From NCBI GenBank assembly GCA_937926265.1, contig CALAZS010000069.1:1-20326 (forward strand): 20,326 bases of DNA. Reading direction: 5' to 3'. Under the pieces are notes generated by a model that saw only the letters and a list, made by a program, of their open reading frames with translations, was not told the DNA's origin and did no database searches. A program made the translations under genes and the position numbers. Positions within the stretch are counted from its first letter, which is position 1. Every line of letters begins with the position of its first letter. Shown one piece after another: positions 1 to 6,261 of the stretch. Origin of the DNA: an uncultured Gammaproteobacteria bacterium. GTDB lineage: Bacteria > Pseudomonadota > Gammaproteobacteria > Chromatiales > Chromatiaceae.

Positions 1-19
1 AGAGGCTTAACTATGCTGA

Positions 20-39
20 AGTCTAAAGCATGTTAGACT
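20..39. repeat. Perfect 7-bp inverted repeat left of dgkA
   Basis: AGTCTAA (20-26) and TTAGACT (33-39) are exact reverse complements around a 6-base loop. A second small hairpin, GGGG-N5-CCCC, lies at 52-64. No run of T follows directly, so this is not a clear intrinsic terminator. It could be the 3' end structure of a gene left of the window or a protein binding site. Apart from the candidate Pho box at 86-103, I see nothing else in bases 1-222. Confidence 0.4.
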
Positions 40-85
40 GCACGGGTTTTTGGGGCTCTACCCCTGGCAAGATCCTTAAAGTTCC

Positions 86-103
86 ATGAAATTTCAATGA
101 CAG
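86..103 (-). promoter_or_regulatory. Candidate Pho box facing left
   Basis: Read on the minus strand, the site is CTGTCAT, four bases (TGAA), then ATTTCAT. PhoB binds direct repeats of CTGTCAT spaced by four AT-rich bases, so the first repeat matches 7 of 7 and the second 5 of 7. Its direction points to a gene beyond the left edge rather than to dgkA. A match of this size can arise by chance, so confidence is low. Confidence 0.3.
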
Positions 104-222
104 TTCAATCTAAACAGCTTAACCAGACAATCTAATCCTTAGCAGACAGGCCTTCTTATTCAGGCATTTTTATTAATGCAGGCCGTTATATTCGGGTTGG
201 AGTCATCAATAGGAGACAAGTT

Positions 223-594
223 GTGGGAAAACCGGGCAACAAGGGTTTGACAAGAGTAATCAAGGCATTTGGCTTTTCTGTGAAAGGTTTCAGGGCAACC
301 TGGAAACACGAGGAGGCCTTTCGCCAGGAAGTGATACTGGCAGTGATATTGTTACCCCTGTCATTCTATGTGGCCGTCAATGCCACGCAATTGGCCATTC
401 TGTTACTGACGCTTTTTATTGTCCTGATTACCGAGATATTAAATTCAGCCGTGGAAGCCGTGGTTGACCGCGTCAGTGATGAACATCACAAGCTGGCAGG
501 CAGGGCCAAGGACATGGGGTCTGCTGCAGTGTTATTATCCCTGACAATGACCGCCGTGATCTGGGGCGTTATTATTTATGAGAACTTTTTTTAA
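223..594 (+). CDS. dgkA: Diacylglycerol kinase (DgkA)
   Basis: Small integral membrane kinase that phosphorylates diacylglycerol to phosphatidic acid, recycling the lipid released when membrane-derived oligosaccharides and similar products are made. The 123-aa length equals the family norm. The sequence aligns with E. coli DgkA nearly throughout: an N-terminal amphipathic part with EEAFRQE (about residues 30-36), three hydrophobic helices, the catalytic core EILNSAVEAVVDR (about 67-79) and the signature GRAKDMGSAAV (about 90-100). The chosen start is GTG at 223 because AGGAG lies at 211-215 at proper spacing and the N-terminus TRVIKAFGFSVKG fits the family. ubiC begins 12 bases after the stop, so the two are probably co-transcribed. 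Family assignment is certain; the promoter is not evident. Confidence 0.97.
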   Translation: MGKPGNKGLTRVIKAFGFSVKGFRATWKHEEAFRQEVILAVILLPLSFYVAVNATQLAILLLTLFIVLITEILNSAVEAVVDRVSDEHHKLAGRAKDMGSAAVLLSLTMTAVIWGVIIYENFF

Positions 595-606
595 CCGGCG
601 CAGCAC

Positions 607-1206
607 GTGCAGTACCTCAGCGAGCCTCACTGGCAATCAATCCTTTCCAATGCAAAACCTTCGTTACCAGCCAGCCGTAAAGACTGGCTGCTGGATGAGG
701 GTTCATTGACGACAAAACTGGTTGAATGCTGTCATCCCGGCAGGTTTCATGTAGAGGTTGTCAGCCAGCAATGGCAACGCCCGCTTTACAGTGAACAACA
801 GTTGTTAAACATGCGTCGCGGTGAACAGGCATTTACCCGCCATGTAATTCTTCACTGTGATGAAGCCAACTGGGTATTTGCCCGTACGCTGATTCCGGCA
901 TCCAGTTTCAAGGGCAAGGCGAGGAGACTTGCCTTGCTCAGAAACAAACCGCTTGGTGCGGTGTTATTTTCTGATGCTGCAACGCGTCGTATTGATATGC
1001 AGGTTGCTGCCATTAATCCTTCTCACCTGCTTTATCACCTTGCAGGTGCAGAAACCGGACTGGATGACGCAGAGCTGTGGGGCAGGCGCACGCTTTTTTC
1101 GTATGCCAGCAAGTTATTGCTGGTGAATGAAATATTCTTACCTTCTATTCCGGAAATTCATTTGGGTAAGACAAATAAGGCCATTAAGGAAAACCACAAA
1201 CCATGA
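607..1206 (+). CDS. ubiC: Chorismate lyase (UbiC)
   Basis: Cytosolic enzyme that removes pyruvate from chorismate to give 4-hydroxybenzoate, the ring precursor of ubiquinone. The 199-aa protein keeps the UbiC landmarks: DWLLDEGSLT near the N-terminus, R78 in FTRHVIL (equivalent of the substrate-binding Arg in E. coli REILL), ARTLIP (about 92-97), LWGRR (157-161) and the catalytic-region VNEIFLP with E175. It is longer than E. coli UbiC because of a charged C-terminal tail after residue 183. The start is GTG at 607, 12 bases after dgkA; no strong ribosome site is visible, so translational coupling to dgkA is likely. The stop overlaps the ubiA start by 4 bases (ATGA), the usual coupling of the first two ubiquinone enzymes. 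Confidence 0.95.
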   Translation: MQYLSEPHWQSILSNAKPSLPASRKDWLLDEGSLTTKLVECCHPGRFHVEVVSQQWQRPLYSEQQLLNMRRGEQAFTRHVILHCDEANWVFARTLIPASSFKGKARRLALLRNKPLGAVLFSDAATRRIDMQVAAINPSHLLYHLAGAETGLDDAELWGRRTLFSYASKLLLVNEIFLPSIPEIHLGKTNKAIKENHKP

Positions 1207-2123
1207 AAGATCAGCAGTCGCAGATAAAAGTGCAGCTGGTTTTGCCGCAGGAAAAAATCAGCTTTCAGGAAAAGTTTAAAGGCTTCTGGCAACTGGTTCG
1301 CGCGGATCAGCCAATCGGCATATTGCTGTTGTTGTGGCCATCACTCTGGGCTCTGTGGATAGCCGCTAATGGCAATCCGGACTGGTATGTGACCATGGTA
1401 TTCATTCTGGGCAGTTTGCTGGTGCGTTCAGCGGGGTGTGCGATGAATGACTTTGCCGACCGCAGAATCGATACGAGGGTGATGCGAACCTGCATGCGGC
1501 CAATTGCATCCGGTGTGATTCGTCCCAGGGAGGCATTAATCATTTTTGCAGTGATCATCTCGGCGGTGATATTACTGGTGATGACACTGAACCTTAAGAC
1601 CGTTCTGTTATCACTTGTCGCCGCTGTCCTGGCGCTGGTTTATCCTTATACCAAGCGTTATACCCATTTACCGCAGGCTGTTTTGGGTCTGGCATTTGCG
1701 TGGACAGTACCTTTGGCCTATTCAGCGCTTGAAGTCGAGTTTCAACCGGTAACCTGGGTGTTGTTTGGGATTACCCTGTTGTGGGTGCTGACGTACGATA
1801 CCGAATACGCGATTGTCGACCGGGATGATGATATTCGTATAGGTGTTAAATCAACTGCAATTCTTTTTGCCGACTGGGATGTCTATTTCATTGGTTTTTT
1901 CCAGGTTCTGACAATCGTCCTGTTTTTGCTGGTGGGGGACCTGGCTGACAGAAGCTGGTTCTATTTTGTTGGCGTATTGCTTTGCAGTCTGTTTTTTGTG
2001 CGTCAGCAGTATTTGATGCACCTGGATAAAAAGTCAGGTGCCTATGCCGCTTTTTTAAATAATAACTGCTTTGGATTAACCGTATTCTTAATCTTGATTG
2101 TTGATTATGCCTTAACAACTTGA
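1203..2123 (+). CDS. ubiA: 4-hydroxybenzoate polyprenyltransferase (UbiA)
   Basis: Integral membrane prenyltransferase that attaches the polyprenyl tail to 4-hydroxybenzoate in ubiquinone synthesis. Both Mg2+-diphosphate motifs are present: NDFADRRID at 82-90 and DTEYAIVDRDDD at 199-210, followed by IGVKSTAILF. The 306-aa length is slightly above the usual 290 because of a polar N-terminal extension of about 25 residues. The rest is hydrophobic helices such as PIGILLLLWPSLWALW. One oddity: after the first Asp motif, homologues usually have a basic residue and RTxxRPL, whereas here the sequence is MRTCMRPIASG (94-104). This keeps R95, R99 and P100 but has Met-94 and Cys-97/Met-98 at unusual places. 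The gene overlaps ubiC by 4 bases. Function follows from the family. Confidence 0.96.
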   Translation: MKDQQSQIKVQLVLPQEKISFQEKFKGFWQLVRADQPIGILLLLWPSLWALWIAANGNPDWYVTMVFILGSLLVRSAGCAMNDFADRRIDTRVMRTCMRPIASGVIRPREALIIFAVIISAVILLVMTLNLKTVLLSLVAAVLALVYPYTKRYTHLPQAVLGLAFAWTVPLAYSALEVEFQPVTWVLFGITLLWVLTYDTEYAIVDRDDDIRIGVKSTAILFADWDVYFIGFFQVLTIVLFLLVGDLADRSWFYFVGVLLCSLFFVRQQYLMHLDKKSGAYAAFLNNNCFGLTVFLILIVDYALTT

Positions 2124-2143
2124 ATGTTTTCATGGAGAAGTAA

Positions 2144-2614
2144 ATGAAGTTACAAACAGGCTTTCTAGCTGCCCTTTATTCATCTGCCCTGGTTTTTTTG
2201 CTGGTTTTAACAGGATGTTCAGAGCCTGTTTCTGAATCAGGTTCAGACCTCGAAGTGACTGATTCGGCATTAACTGATTCTGCATTAACTGGGCCTGGCA
2301 AAGCGCCAATCGAACCTGCTGCTGAAATGGCAGATACACAGGATGAAACAGAAAAAACCGAAAAGCTGAAAGAAACCGCGCGTGAATGGCAGGACAAAAC
2401 CGGTGAACTGGTGGAACAGACCTGGGATGTTACCAAGGAAAAAGCGGCAGATACCCGTGATGCTTCTGTAGAACTGTATGAATCGGCAAAAACGGAAATG
2501 GTCAAAGCTACTGATACAGTGGTGGTCAAATCGGGTGAAATCTATGAGGCAACCAAGGAAAAAAGCGCAGAATTGCTCGAAAAAGCTTCCGAGGAATTAA
2601 AAAAAGATAATTAA
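2144..2614 (+). CDS. Small lipoprotein with LEA/apolipoprotein-like helical tail
   Basis: No named family recognised. The N-terminus is a lipoprotein signal: hydrophobic stretch then the lipobox VLTGC, giving lipidated Cys-25. Ser at +2 would favour outer-membrane sorting under the Lol rule. Residues 26-70 are polar and acidic with a DSALT tandem repeat. From about 70 to the end (156) the chain is highly charged, with no aromatic core beyond a few residues, in recurring Lys/Glu/Ala patterns such as TWDVTKEKAADTRDASVELYESAKTE and IYEATKEKSAELLEKASEEL (two quoted segments, each a probable amphipathic helix). Such 11-residue-like patterns are typical of LEA group 3 and apolipoprotein-like stress or envelope-tethering proteins; that role is inference. 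GGAG at 2134-2137 supports the ATG at 2144. It lies 20 bases after ubiA and may share its transcript. Confidence 0.8.
   Translation: MKLQTGFLAALYSSALVFLLVLTGCSEPVSESGSDLEVTDSALTDSALTGPGKAPIEPAAEMADTQDETEKTEKLKETAREWQDKTGELVEQTWDVTKEKAADTRDASVELYESAKTEMVKATDTVVVKSGEIYEATKEKSAELLEKASEELKKDN
2261..2290 (+). repeat. 15-bp tandem duplication in the lipoprotein gene
   Basis: GATTCGGCATTAACT (2261-2275) is followed directly by GATTCTGCATTAACT (2276-2290), one mismatch. It encodes DSALT-DSALT in the linker after the lipobox, so the length change is in frame. Confidence 0.9.
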
Positions 2615-2760
2615 TTTTGGTAAAGTCTGAAGTCTGCTTGTGGCAGAAAGCCAGATTTAAAACCGGTTTTTGGCCAAACCTCATAGATTGGACCTATATT
2701 TATCCAGTTAAATGATTTTTTAGGAATAATTTTCCTCAAAAACCTGCCGGTTTCGGGCTA

Positions 2761-2774
2761 TCCTTGCTCAAGGA
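2761..2774. repeat. Perfect 6-bp inverted repeat upstream of the GGDEF gene
   Basis: TCCTTG-CT-CAAGGA, ending 21 bases before the start codon at 2796. The position suits an operator or a hairpin near the ribosome site. No matching regulator can be named. The remainder of the 2615-2795 gap holds AT-rich sequence with only weak promoter-like hexamers. Confidence 0.45.
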
Positions 2775-2795
2775 TTAATTAACCGGAAAATTTAT

Positions 2796-4502
2796 ATGGA
2801 AATACTTCTTCTCGAAAATTCAGATGTTTTCAGAAGAATGCTGGTTGGGATTTTTTCAGAAATTCCGGATGCGAATACCTATTCTACCTCTGACGTAAAT
2901 GAAGCGCTGGAACAGTTAAAACAAAAGAATTTCAGTTTCATTTGTGTTTCCATGTATCTTGCCAATGAAGACGGCATTTCCTTTTCACGCAAAATTCGCC
3001 AGATATCCAACTACGCCTATACGCCGGTGTTCTTAATCACTGCTGAAAAGTCTCAGGAAGTTTATTTAAAAGCACTGTCAGCAGGCATTACCGAAGTTTT
3101 CCTCAAGCAGGAACTTGATCAACTGGTTAATTTCATTAACCGCCTGGCAAGTAGGCATGCAAAGTTAAGCGGAAAAGTTCTTTACATCGAAGACTCGGCA
3201 TCTCAACGCCTGGCAACCAAACTGATTTTACAGGAAGCCGGCCTGGAAGTTGACGATTTTGATAATGCCAACCTGGCGTTGCTGCAATATACCAAGCATG
3301 ACTACGACATTATCCTGACCGATATCGTGTTGGAAGAAGGTATGACAGGTTCTGAATTCACCAACAAGGTCAGGCGAATGGAGGGCAGTAAAGGGGATAT
3401 CCCAATTCTTGCCCTGACCGGTTTCGATAATATTTCAAGAAGAATTGTGCTGTTTAATCTCGGGGTTACCGACTATGTCATTAAGCCGCTGGTTCATGAT
3501 GAATTGATTGCAAGAATTCGCAACTTACTGGAAGACAGGATTTCTCTTCAAACAGGAATTGAGCAAAACAACTTAGCTAAAAACAGCAATAAAAATCAAA
3601 GTGAAAATTCCATGCAGGATATTTTTAGCTGTCGTGATGACTTTGAATCCCTGCTGTTAAATATTCCCGATGTTTTTTACCGTACAGACATGAAAGGTGT
3701 GATCAAGATTATTTCGCCTTCTGTAGAACAAATTCTCGGGTATGACCCTCAGGAAATGATTGGCAGGCCCTTAAGTGAATTCTATTGTTCTCCGGCTGAA
3801 AGAGAACGGGTTGTGCAGGCGCTGGTTGATGGCAACGGCAAGGCATCACAGGTGGAAGCCTGGCTGCGTCACAAGGATGGTTCATCGGTTTGGGTATCTA
3901 CCAATGCTTACGTGCGCTTTGATGAAAGAAATGAGCCGCTTTATGTTGAGGGTGTAGCGCGTAATTCTACCGAACGCAAAGAGATAGAAAACAAGCTTGA
4001 ATACCTGGCCAAGTACGATGGTTTAACCAGTGTGCTTAACCGCAGGGCATTCATGGAGGAAGTTGAGTATCAGATCGATATAGCCCAGCGATATTCCTGG
4101 ACATTTTCACTGGCGATGATAGATCTTGACTGGTTTAAAAAAATTAATGACAGGTATGGCCATTCGGTGGGTGATGGCGTGTTGAGGTATTTTTCCGGCG
4201 TTTGTAAAACCATATTCCGTAAAACGGATGTTGTCGGCCGGATTGGTGGTGAAGAGTTTGCCGTGTTGATGCCACAGACAGAAATGCAATTTGCCAGGGA
4301 AATGCTAAGTCGTTTAAGGGAAAGGCTTATCAATGAAGCAATGAAGATCGAGGATAATAAAATCCAACTTTCCTTCTCTGCGGGCCTTGTAATGCTTTGC
4401 AGTGAAGATGATTCAATATCAAGTTTATTTAGAAGAGCCGATGAATTACTTTACCAGGCCAAGGATAATGGTCGTGACCAGGTGGTGCTGGAGGCAAATT
4501 AA
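2796..4502 (+). CDS. REC-REC-PAS-GGDEF diguanylate cyclase
   Basis: Cytosolic signalling protein expected to make cyclic-di-GMP from two GTP. Domain order: receiver 1 (about 1-118), receiver 2 (about 126-246), a polar linker, PAS (about 281-398) and GGDEF (about 399-566). Receiver 1 looks unable to take phosphate: the phospho-acceptor position is Ser-52 (ICVSMYL) and the acidic pair is E7-N8. Receiver 2 is intact, with E132/D133, acceptor D176 (IILTD), T208 and K230 (VIKP). The cyclase active site is GGEEF (484-488), so it should be catalytic, and an inhibitory I-site RKTD sits at 475-478, five residues upstream as in product-inhibited enzymes. No membrane segment is seen. The ribosome site is weak (GGAAAA, 2785-2790). 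No partner histidine kinase is adjacent, so the input is unknown. Confidence 0.92.
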   Translation: MEILLLENSDVFRRMLVGIFSEIPDANTYSTSDVNEALEQLKQKNFSFICVSMYLANEDGISFSRKIRQISNYAYTPVFLITAEKSQEVYLKALSAGITEVFLKQELDQLVNFINRLASRHAKLSGKVLYIEDSASQRLATKLILQEAGLEVDDFDNANLALLQYTKHDYDIILTDIVLEEGMTGSEFTNKVRRMEGSKGDIPILALTGFDNISRRIVLFNLGVTDYVIKPLVHDELIARIRNLLEDRISLQTGIEQNNLAKNSNKNQSENSMQDIFSCRDDFESLLLNIPDVFYRTDMKGVIKIISPSVEQILGYDPQEMIGRPLSEFYCSPAERERVVQALVDGNGKASQVEAWLRHKDGSSVWVSTNAYVRFDERNEPLYVEGVARNSTERKEIENKLEYLAKYDGLTSVLNRRAFMEEVEYQIDIAQRYSWTFSLAMIDLDWFKKINDRYGHSVGDGVLRYFSGVCKTIFRKTDVVGRIGGEEFAVLMPQTEMQFAREMLSRLRERLINEAMKIEDNKIQLSFSAGLVMLCSEDDSISSLFRRADELLYQAKDNGRDQVVLEAN

Positions 4503-4510
4503 AACAGCTT

Positions 4511-4573
4511 AAAATAAAAAAACCTGCAAAATAAAAACCAGCAAAACAAAAAACCGGCCCAATAAAAAACCAC
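4511..4573. repeat. Four imperfect A-rich repeats (about 13-17 bp)
   Basis: Units follow the pattern AAAA(T/C)AAAAA(A)CC then a short GC element: 4511-4527, 4528-4542, 4543-4559 and 4561-4573. On the minus strand they read as T-runs downstream of the small RNA terminator and could aid release of polymerase. A similar A-rich, CC-punctuated stretch lies after ccoS at about 15013-15047. Confidence 0.5.
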
Positions 4574-4597
4574 TCTGATTAAAAAAGAGAGCGGTTT
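4564..4597 (-). terminator. Rho-independent terminator of the small RNA
   Basis: On the minus strand the stem AAACCGCTCT (4597-4588) pairs with AGAGTGGTTT (4576-4567), loop CTTTTTTAATC, followed by further T to 4564 and TATT beyond. The pair 4592/4572 is G-U in minus-strand RNA but would be an A-C mismatch in plus-strand RNA. The hairpin is therefore built for minus-strand transcripts. It might also end read-through from the minus-strand AEC gene. Confidence 0.8.
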
Positions 4598-4671
4598 AAA
4601 GGGAAAGGGCGCAGCCCTAGGAGGCGTGGGCTTTGCGCCATCAGATTCAACACTTCAGAATCATTTCCCTG
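4564..4671 (-). ncRNA. Candidate FNR/ANR-activated small RNA (about 108 nt)
   Basis: The predicted transcript runs leftward from about 4671 to the terminator at 4564. It lies in a gap between two convergent 3' ends, where no mRNA promoter is needed. A GC-rich hairpin at 4608-4639 has arms GGCGCA-AA-GCCC and GGGC-TGCGCC (10 pairs, AA bulge) with the 10-base loop ACGCCUCCUA, exposing CCUCC, which is complementary to Shine-Dalgarno sequences. The promoter signals are described in their own entry. Established parallels for the logic are FnrS of enterobacteria and PhrS of Pseudomonas, both anaerobically induced by FNR/ANR; homology to either cannot be tested here. A 20-codon reading frame (4579-4641) lies inside but has no ribosome site. 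Transcript ends are inferred from spacing. Confidence 0.68.
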
Positions 4672-4677
4672 ATACAT

Positions 4678-4718
4678 ATATTAGTATTGCTGGAAATTAA
4701 TACATTGATGCAGATCAA
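4678..4718 (-). promoter_or_regulatory. Perfect FNR/ANR box with class II promoter geometry
   Basis: TTGAT-GCAG-ATCAA at 4705-4718 matches the FNR consensus TTGAT-N4-ATCAA in all ten positions. On the minus strand the -10-like hexamer TAATAT (4683-4678) places a start near 4671-4670, so the box is centred at about -41, the standard position for class II FNR activation. An upstream partial copy of the half-site (GATCAATAT repeated at 4713-4721 and 4725-4733) adjoins it. On the plus strand the same geometry gives only a poor -10 and a transcript antisense to the carrier gene. Confidence 0.75.
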
Positions 4719-4760
4719 TATCCTGATCAATATTTGGGTCAAATCCATTAATGCGAATGG

Positions 4761-5681
4761 TTAAGTCAGTGTTAAAAACGCGATCAGTGGCATTACCAGA
4801 AAAGCGATGATGGTCTGGAAGGTAATTATAGACGCCATTGTTTCAGTATCACCACCTAGCTGGCGTGCAAGAATATAGGCTGACGGCGCGGTTGGAGTCA
4901 TGAACGCAATAATCAACACTCCTGCTGCTATACCGGTAATGCCGAATAAACTGTTAAGAAAAATGACAGTAAGCGGTTTTAAAAGAAACTGAAACAGTGA
5001 GGCAATCACTACAGGTTTAAGGTGCTCCCGAATAGCTTCAGGTTTAAGGGCCGCGCCAACGGCTAAAAGACCAAGCGGCAAAGCTGCACTACCCAGAATC
5101 TCAATAATATTTTCTGTAATGCCAGGCAGACCAATTCCACTCAGACTGAGAATCCAGCCAATCACGCAGCTAATGATTAAAGGGTTGCCAAAAATTTCCC
5201 TGGTTAAAGCGGCTTTTTCATTGGTGGGAGTTTTTCCCCACTTGGCTAATGCTGATATACATAGAAGGTTAATCAGGACAATCATAAAACCTGCAGCGAC
5301 AGCACCATAGGTCAAACCTTCAATACCAAAATAAGCCTGGGCAATTGCCAACATAATATAAGTATTAAAACGGATGCCACCCTGAAAGATCGAGGTAAAT
5401 GTCGAGTTGCCTGTAGTTGAGCCTGTGAGGTGCCACAGGGTTAACAGGGCTGCTGCAACAGCCAGTGTTAAAATGATGACCAAGAGCATTGATGGCCAGG
5501 GGATACCATCAATCGACTGATTGCCGAGGCTGCCAACCAGTAATGCAGGAAACAAGATATAGTAGGTCAGTTTTTCCAGGCCTGACCATGCATCTTCTGG
5601 TATGAAGTTACTTTTCCTAAGAATGAAGCCAGTGAGTATGATAAACAGGATGGGTAGCAGGGTTGCTGAAAATGTACTCAT
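4761..5681 (-). CDS. AEC (auxin efflux carrier) family transporter
   Basis: Inner-membrane permease of 306 aa with about ten hydrophobic segments in two halves, as in bacterial AEC family proteins such as MdcF- or YfdV-like carriers. Features seen: N-terminal LLPILFIILTGFILRKS, a polar-flanked FQGGIRFNTYIMLAIAQAYFG in the middle, NPLIISCVIGW at the start of the second half, AALPLGLLAVGAAL, and TPTAPSAYILARQLGGD near the C-terminus, the conserved family motif. Family members move malonate, malate, auxin-like or other carboxylates. The substrate cannot be told from sequence. The start at 5681 lacks a strong ribosome site. The gene is 109 bases downstream of the rhodanese gene on the same strand and may share its transcript; it converges on the small RNA region. 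Confidence 0.88.
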   Translation of the reverse strand: MSTFSATLLPILFIILTGFILRKSNFIPEDAWSGLEKLTYYILFPALLVGSLGNQSIDGIPWPSMLLVIILTLAVAAALLTLWHLTGSTTGNSTFTSIFQGGIRFNTYIMLAIAQAYFGIEGLTYGAVAAGFMIVLINLLCISALAKWGKTPTNEKAALTREIFGNPLIISCVIGWILSLSGIGLPGITENIIEILGSAALPLGLLAVGAALKPEAIREHLKPVVIASLFQFLLKPLTVIFLNSLFGITGIAAGVLIIAFMTPTAPSAYILARQLGGDTETMASIITFQTIIAFLVMPLIAFLTLT

Positions 5682-5727
5682 GGTTTTATTTTTAAGGAAA
5701 CTTCAGGTCTATCGGCCAGAGTTTTAT

Positions 5728-5749
5728 GATTCCATTGAGATTCCATTGA
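5728..5749. repeat. 11-bp perfect tandem duplication
   Basis: GATTCCATTGA occurs at 5728-5738 and again at 5739-5749, in the 109-bp gap between the rhodanese and carrier genes. A similar GATTCCATTG repeat lies in the M16 signal-peptide region at 18963-18986. The rest of this gap shows nothing recognisable. Confidence 0.85.
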
Positions 5750-5790
5750 AATTGCAGCGATGCCCTGGGTGACAGGAATAAACTCATAAA

Positions 5791-6234
5791 TCATTTGGCA
5801 TGAAATTTTTTCCAGCCAAAGTAACCTGCTGAGTAATCCCGTACCTGCGTGTAGCCCATATCCTGAAGTGTTTTTGCCGCTAACGGACTTCGCAGTCCGC
5901 CACCGCAATAAACAACTATCGGCGTGTCCGTAGATGTGGCATGTGACTGTATATCAAATTCAAGCCAGCCTCGGCTGATGCTAACATTTTGAGGGGCATC
6001 AATTGCACCACCTTGTTTATTGATTTCGCCCCTGGTTCTTATATCGACCAGTACCAGTTCGGGTTCATTTTCAATCATGTTCTTCAGTTCTTCGGTAGTG
6101 ATCTTTTTTGTCACCTTTTCCGCATCGGCCATAAGCATTTTGCGGGTTGGAATTTCAGAAGCCTGGATGTTTAAGCTGATGTTTAAGCCGCCCAGGAAAA
6201 TAAAGACAATAAGAAGTTGGAGATAATGTTTCAT
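5791..6234 (-). CDS. Periplasmic rhodanese-like sulfurtransferase
   Basis: Single rhodanese domain with a secretion signal, 147 aa. The N-terminus MKHYLQLLIVFIFLGGLNIS is a typical Sec signal, with a probable cleavage after IQA at about residue 25, so the protein acts in the periplasm. Domain landmarks: LVLVDIRTRGE (about 60-70), the aromatic segment GWLEFDI, the active-site loop VVYCGGGLRS with catalytic Cys-110, and GYTQVRDYSAGYFGWKK at the end. Rhodaneses carry sulfur as a persulfide on this cysteine; the donor and acceptor here are unknown. The gene starts 27 bases downstream of comF on the same strand and precedes the AEC carrier. The signal region contains the LNI-S/LNI-Q microduplication. 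Family assignment is sure, the physiological role is not. Confidence 0.9.
   Translation of the reverse strand: MKHYLQLLIVFIFLGGLNISLNIQASEIPTRKMLMADAEKVTKKITTEELKNMIENEPELVLVDIRTRGEINKQGGAIDAPQNVSISRGWLEFDIQSHATSTDTPIVVYCGGGLRSPLAAKTLQDMGYTQVRDYSAGYFGWKKFHAK
6167..6190. repeat. 12-bp tandem duplication in the rhodanese signal peptide
   Basis: ATGTTTAAGCTG (6167-6178) and ATGTTTAAGCCG (6179-6190), one mismatch. On the coding (minus) strand this gives LNIQ/LNIS at the end of the signal peptide, an in-frame lengthening. Confidence 0.88.
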
Positions 6235-6261
6235 GATTTAAGTCCGTTAATTTGTTTGCCT

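Noticed and set aside
2659..2670. Palindrome AAAACCGGTTTT as terminator after the lipoprotein gene
   Set aside because: No room for a loop and no clear T-run beyond the palindrome itself; too weak to call.
4579..4641. 20-codon reading frame on the minus strand within the small RNA
   Set aside because: No ribosome site, and it runs through the hairpin and ends in the terminator loop; more likely chance, though a dual-function RNA is not excluded.
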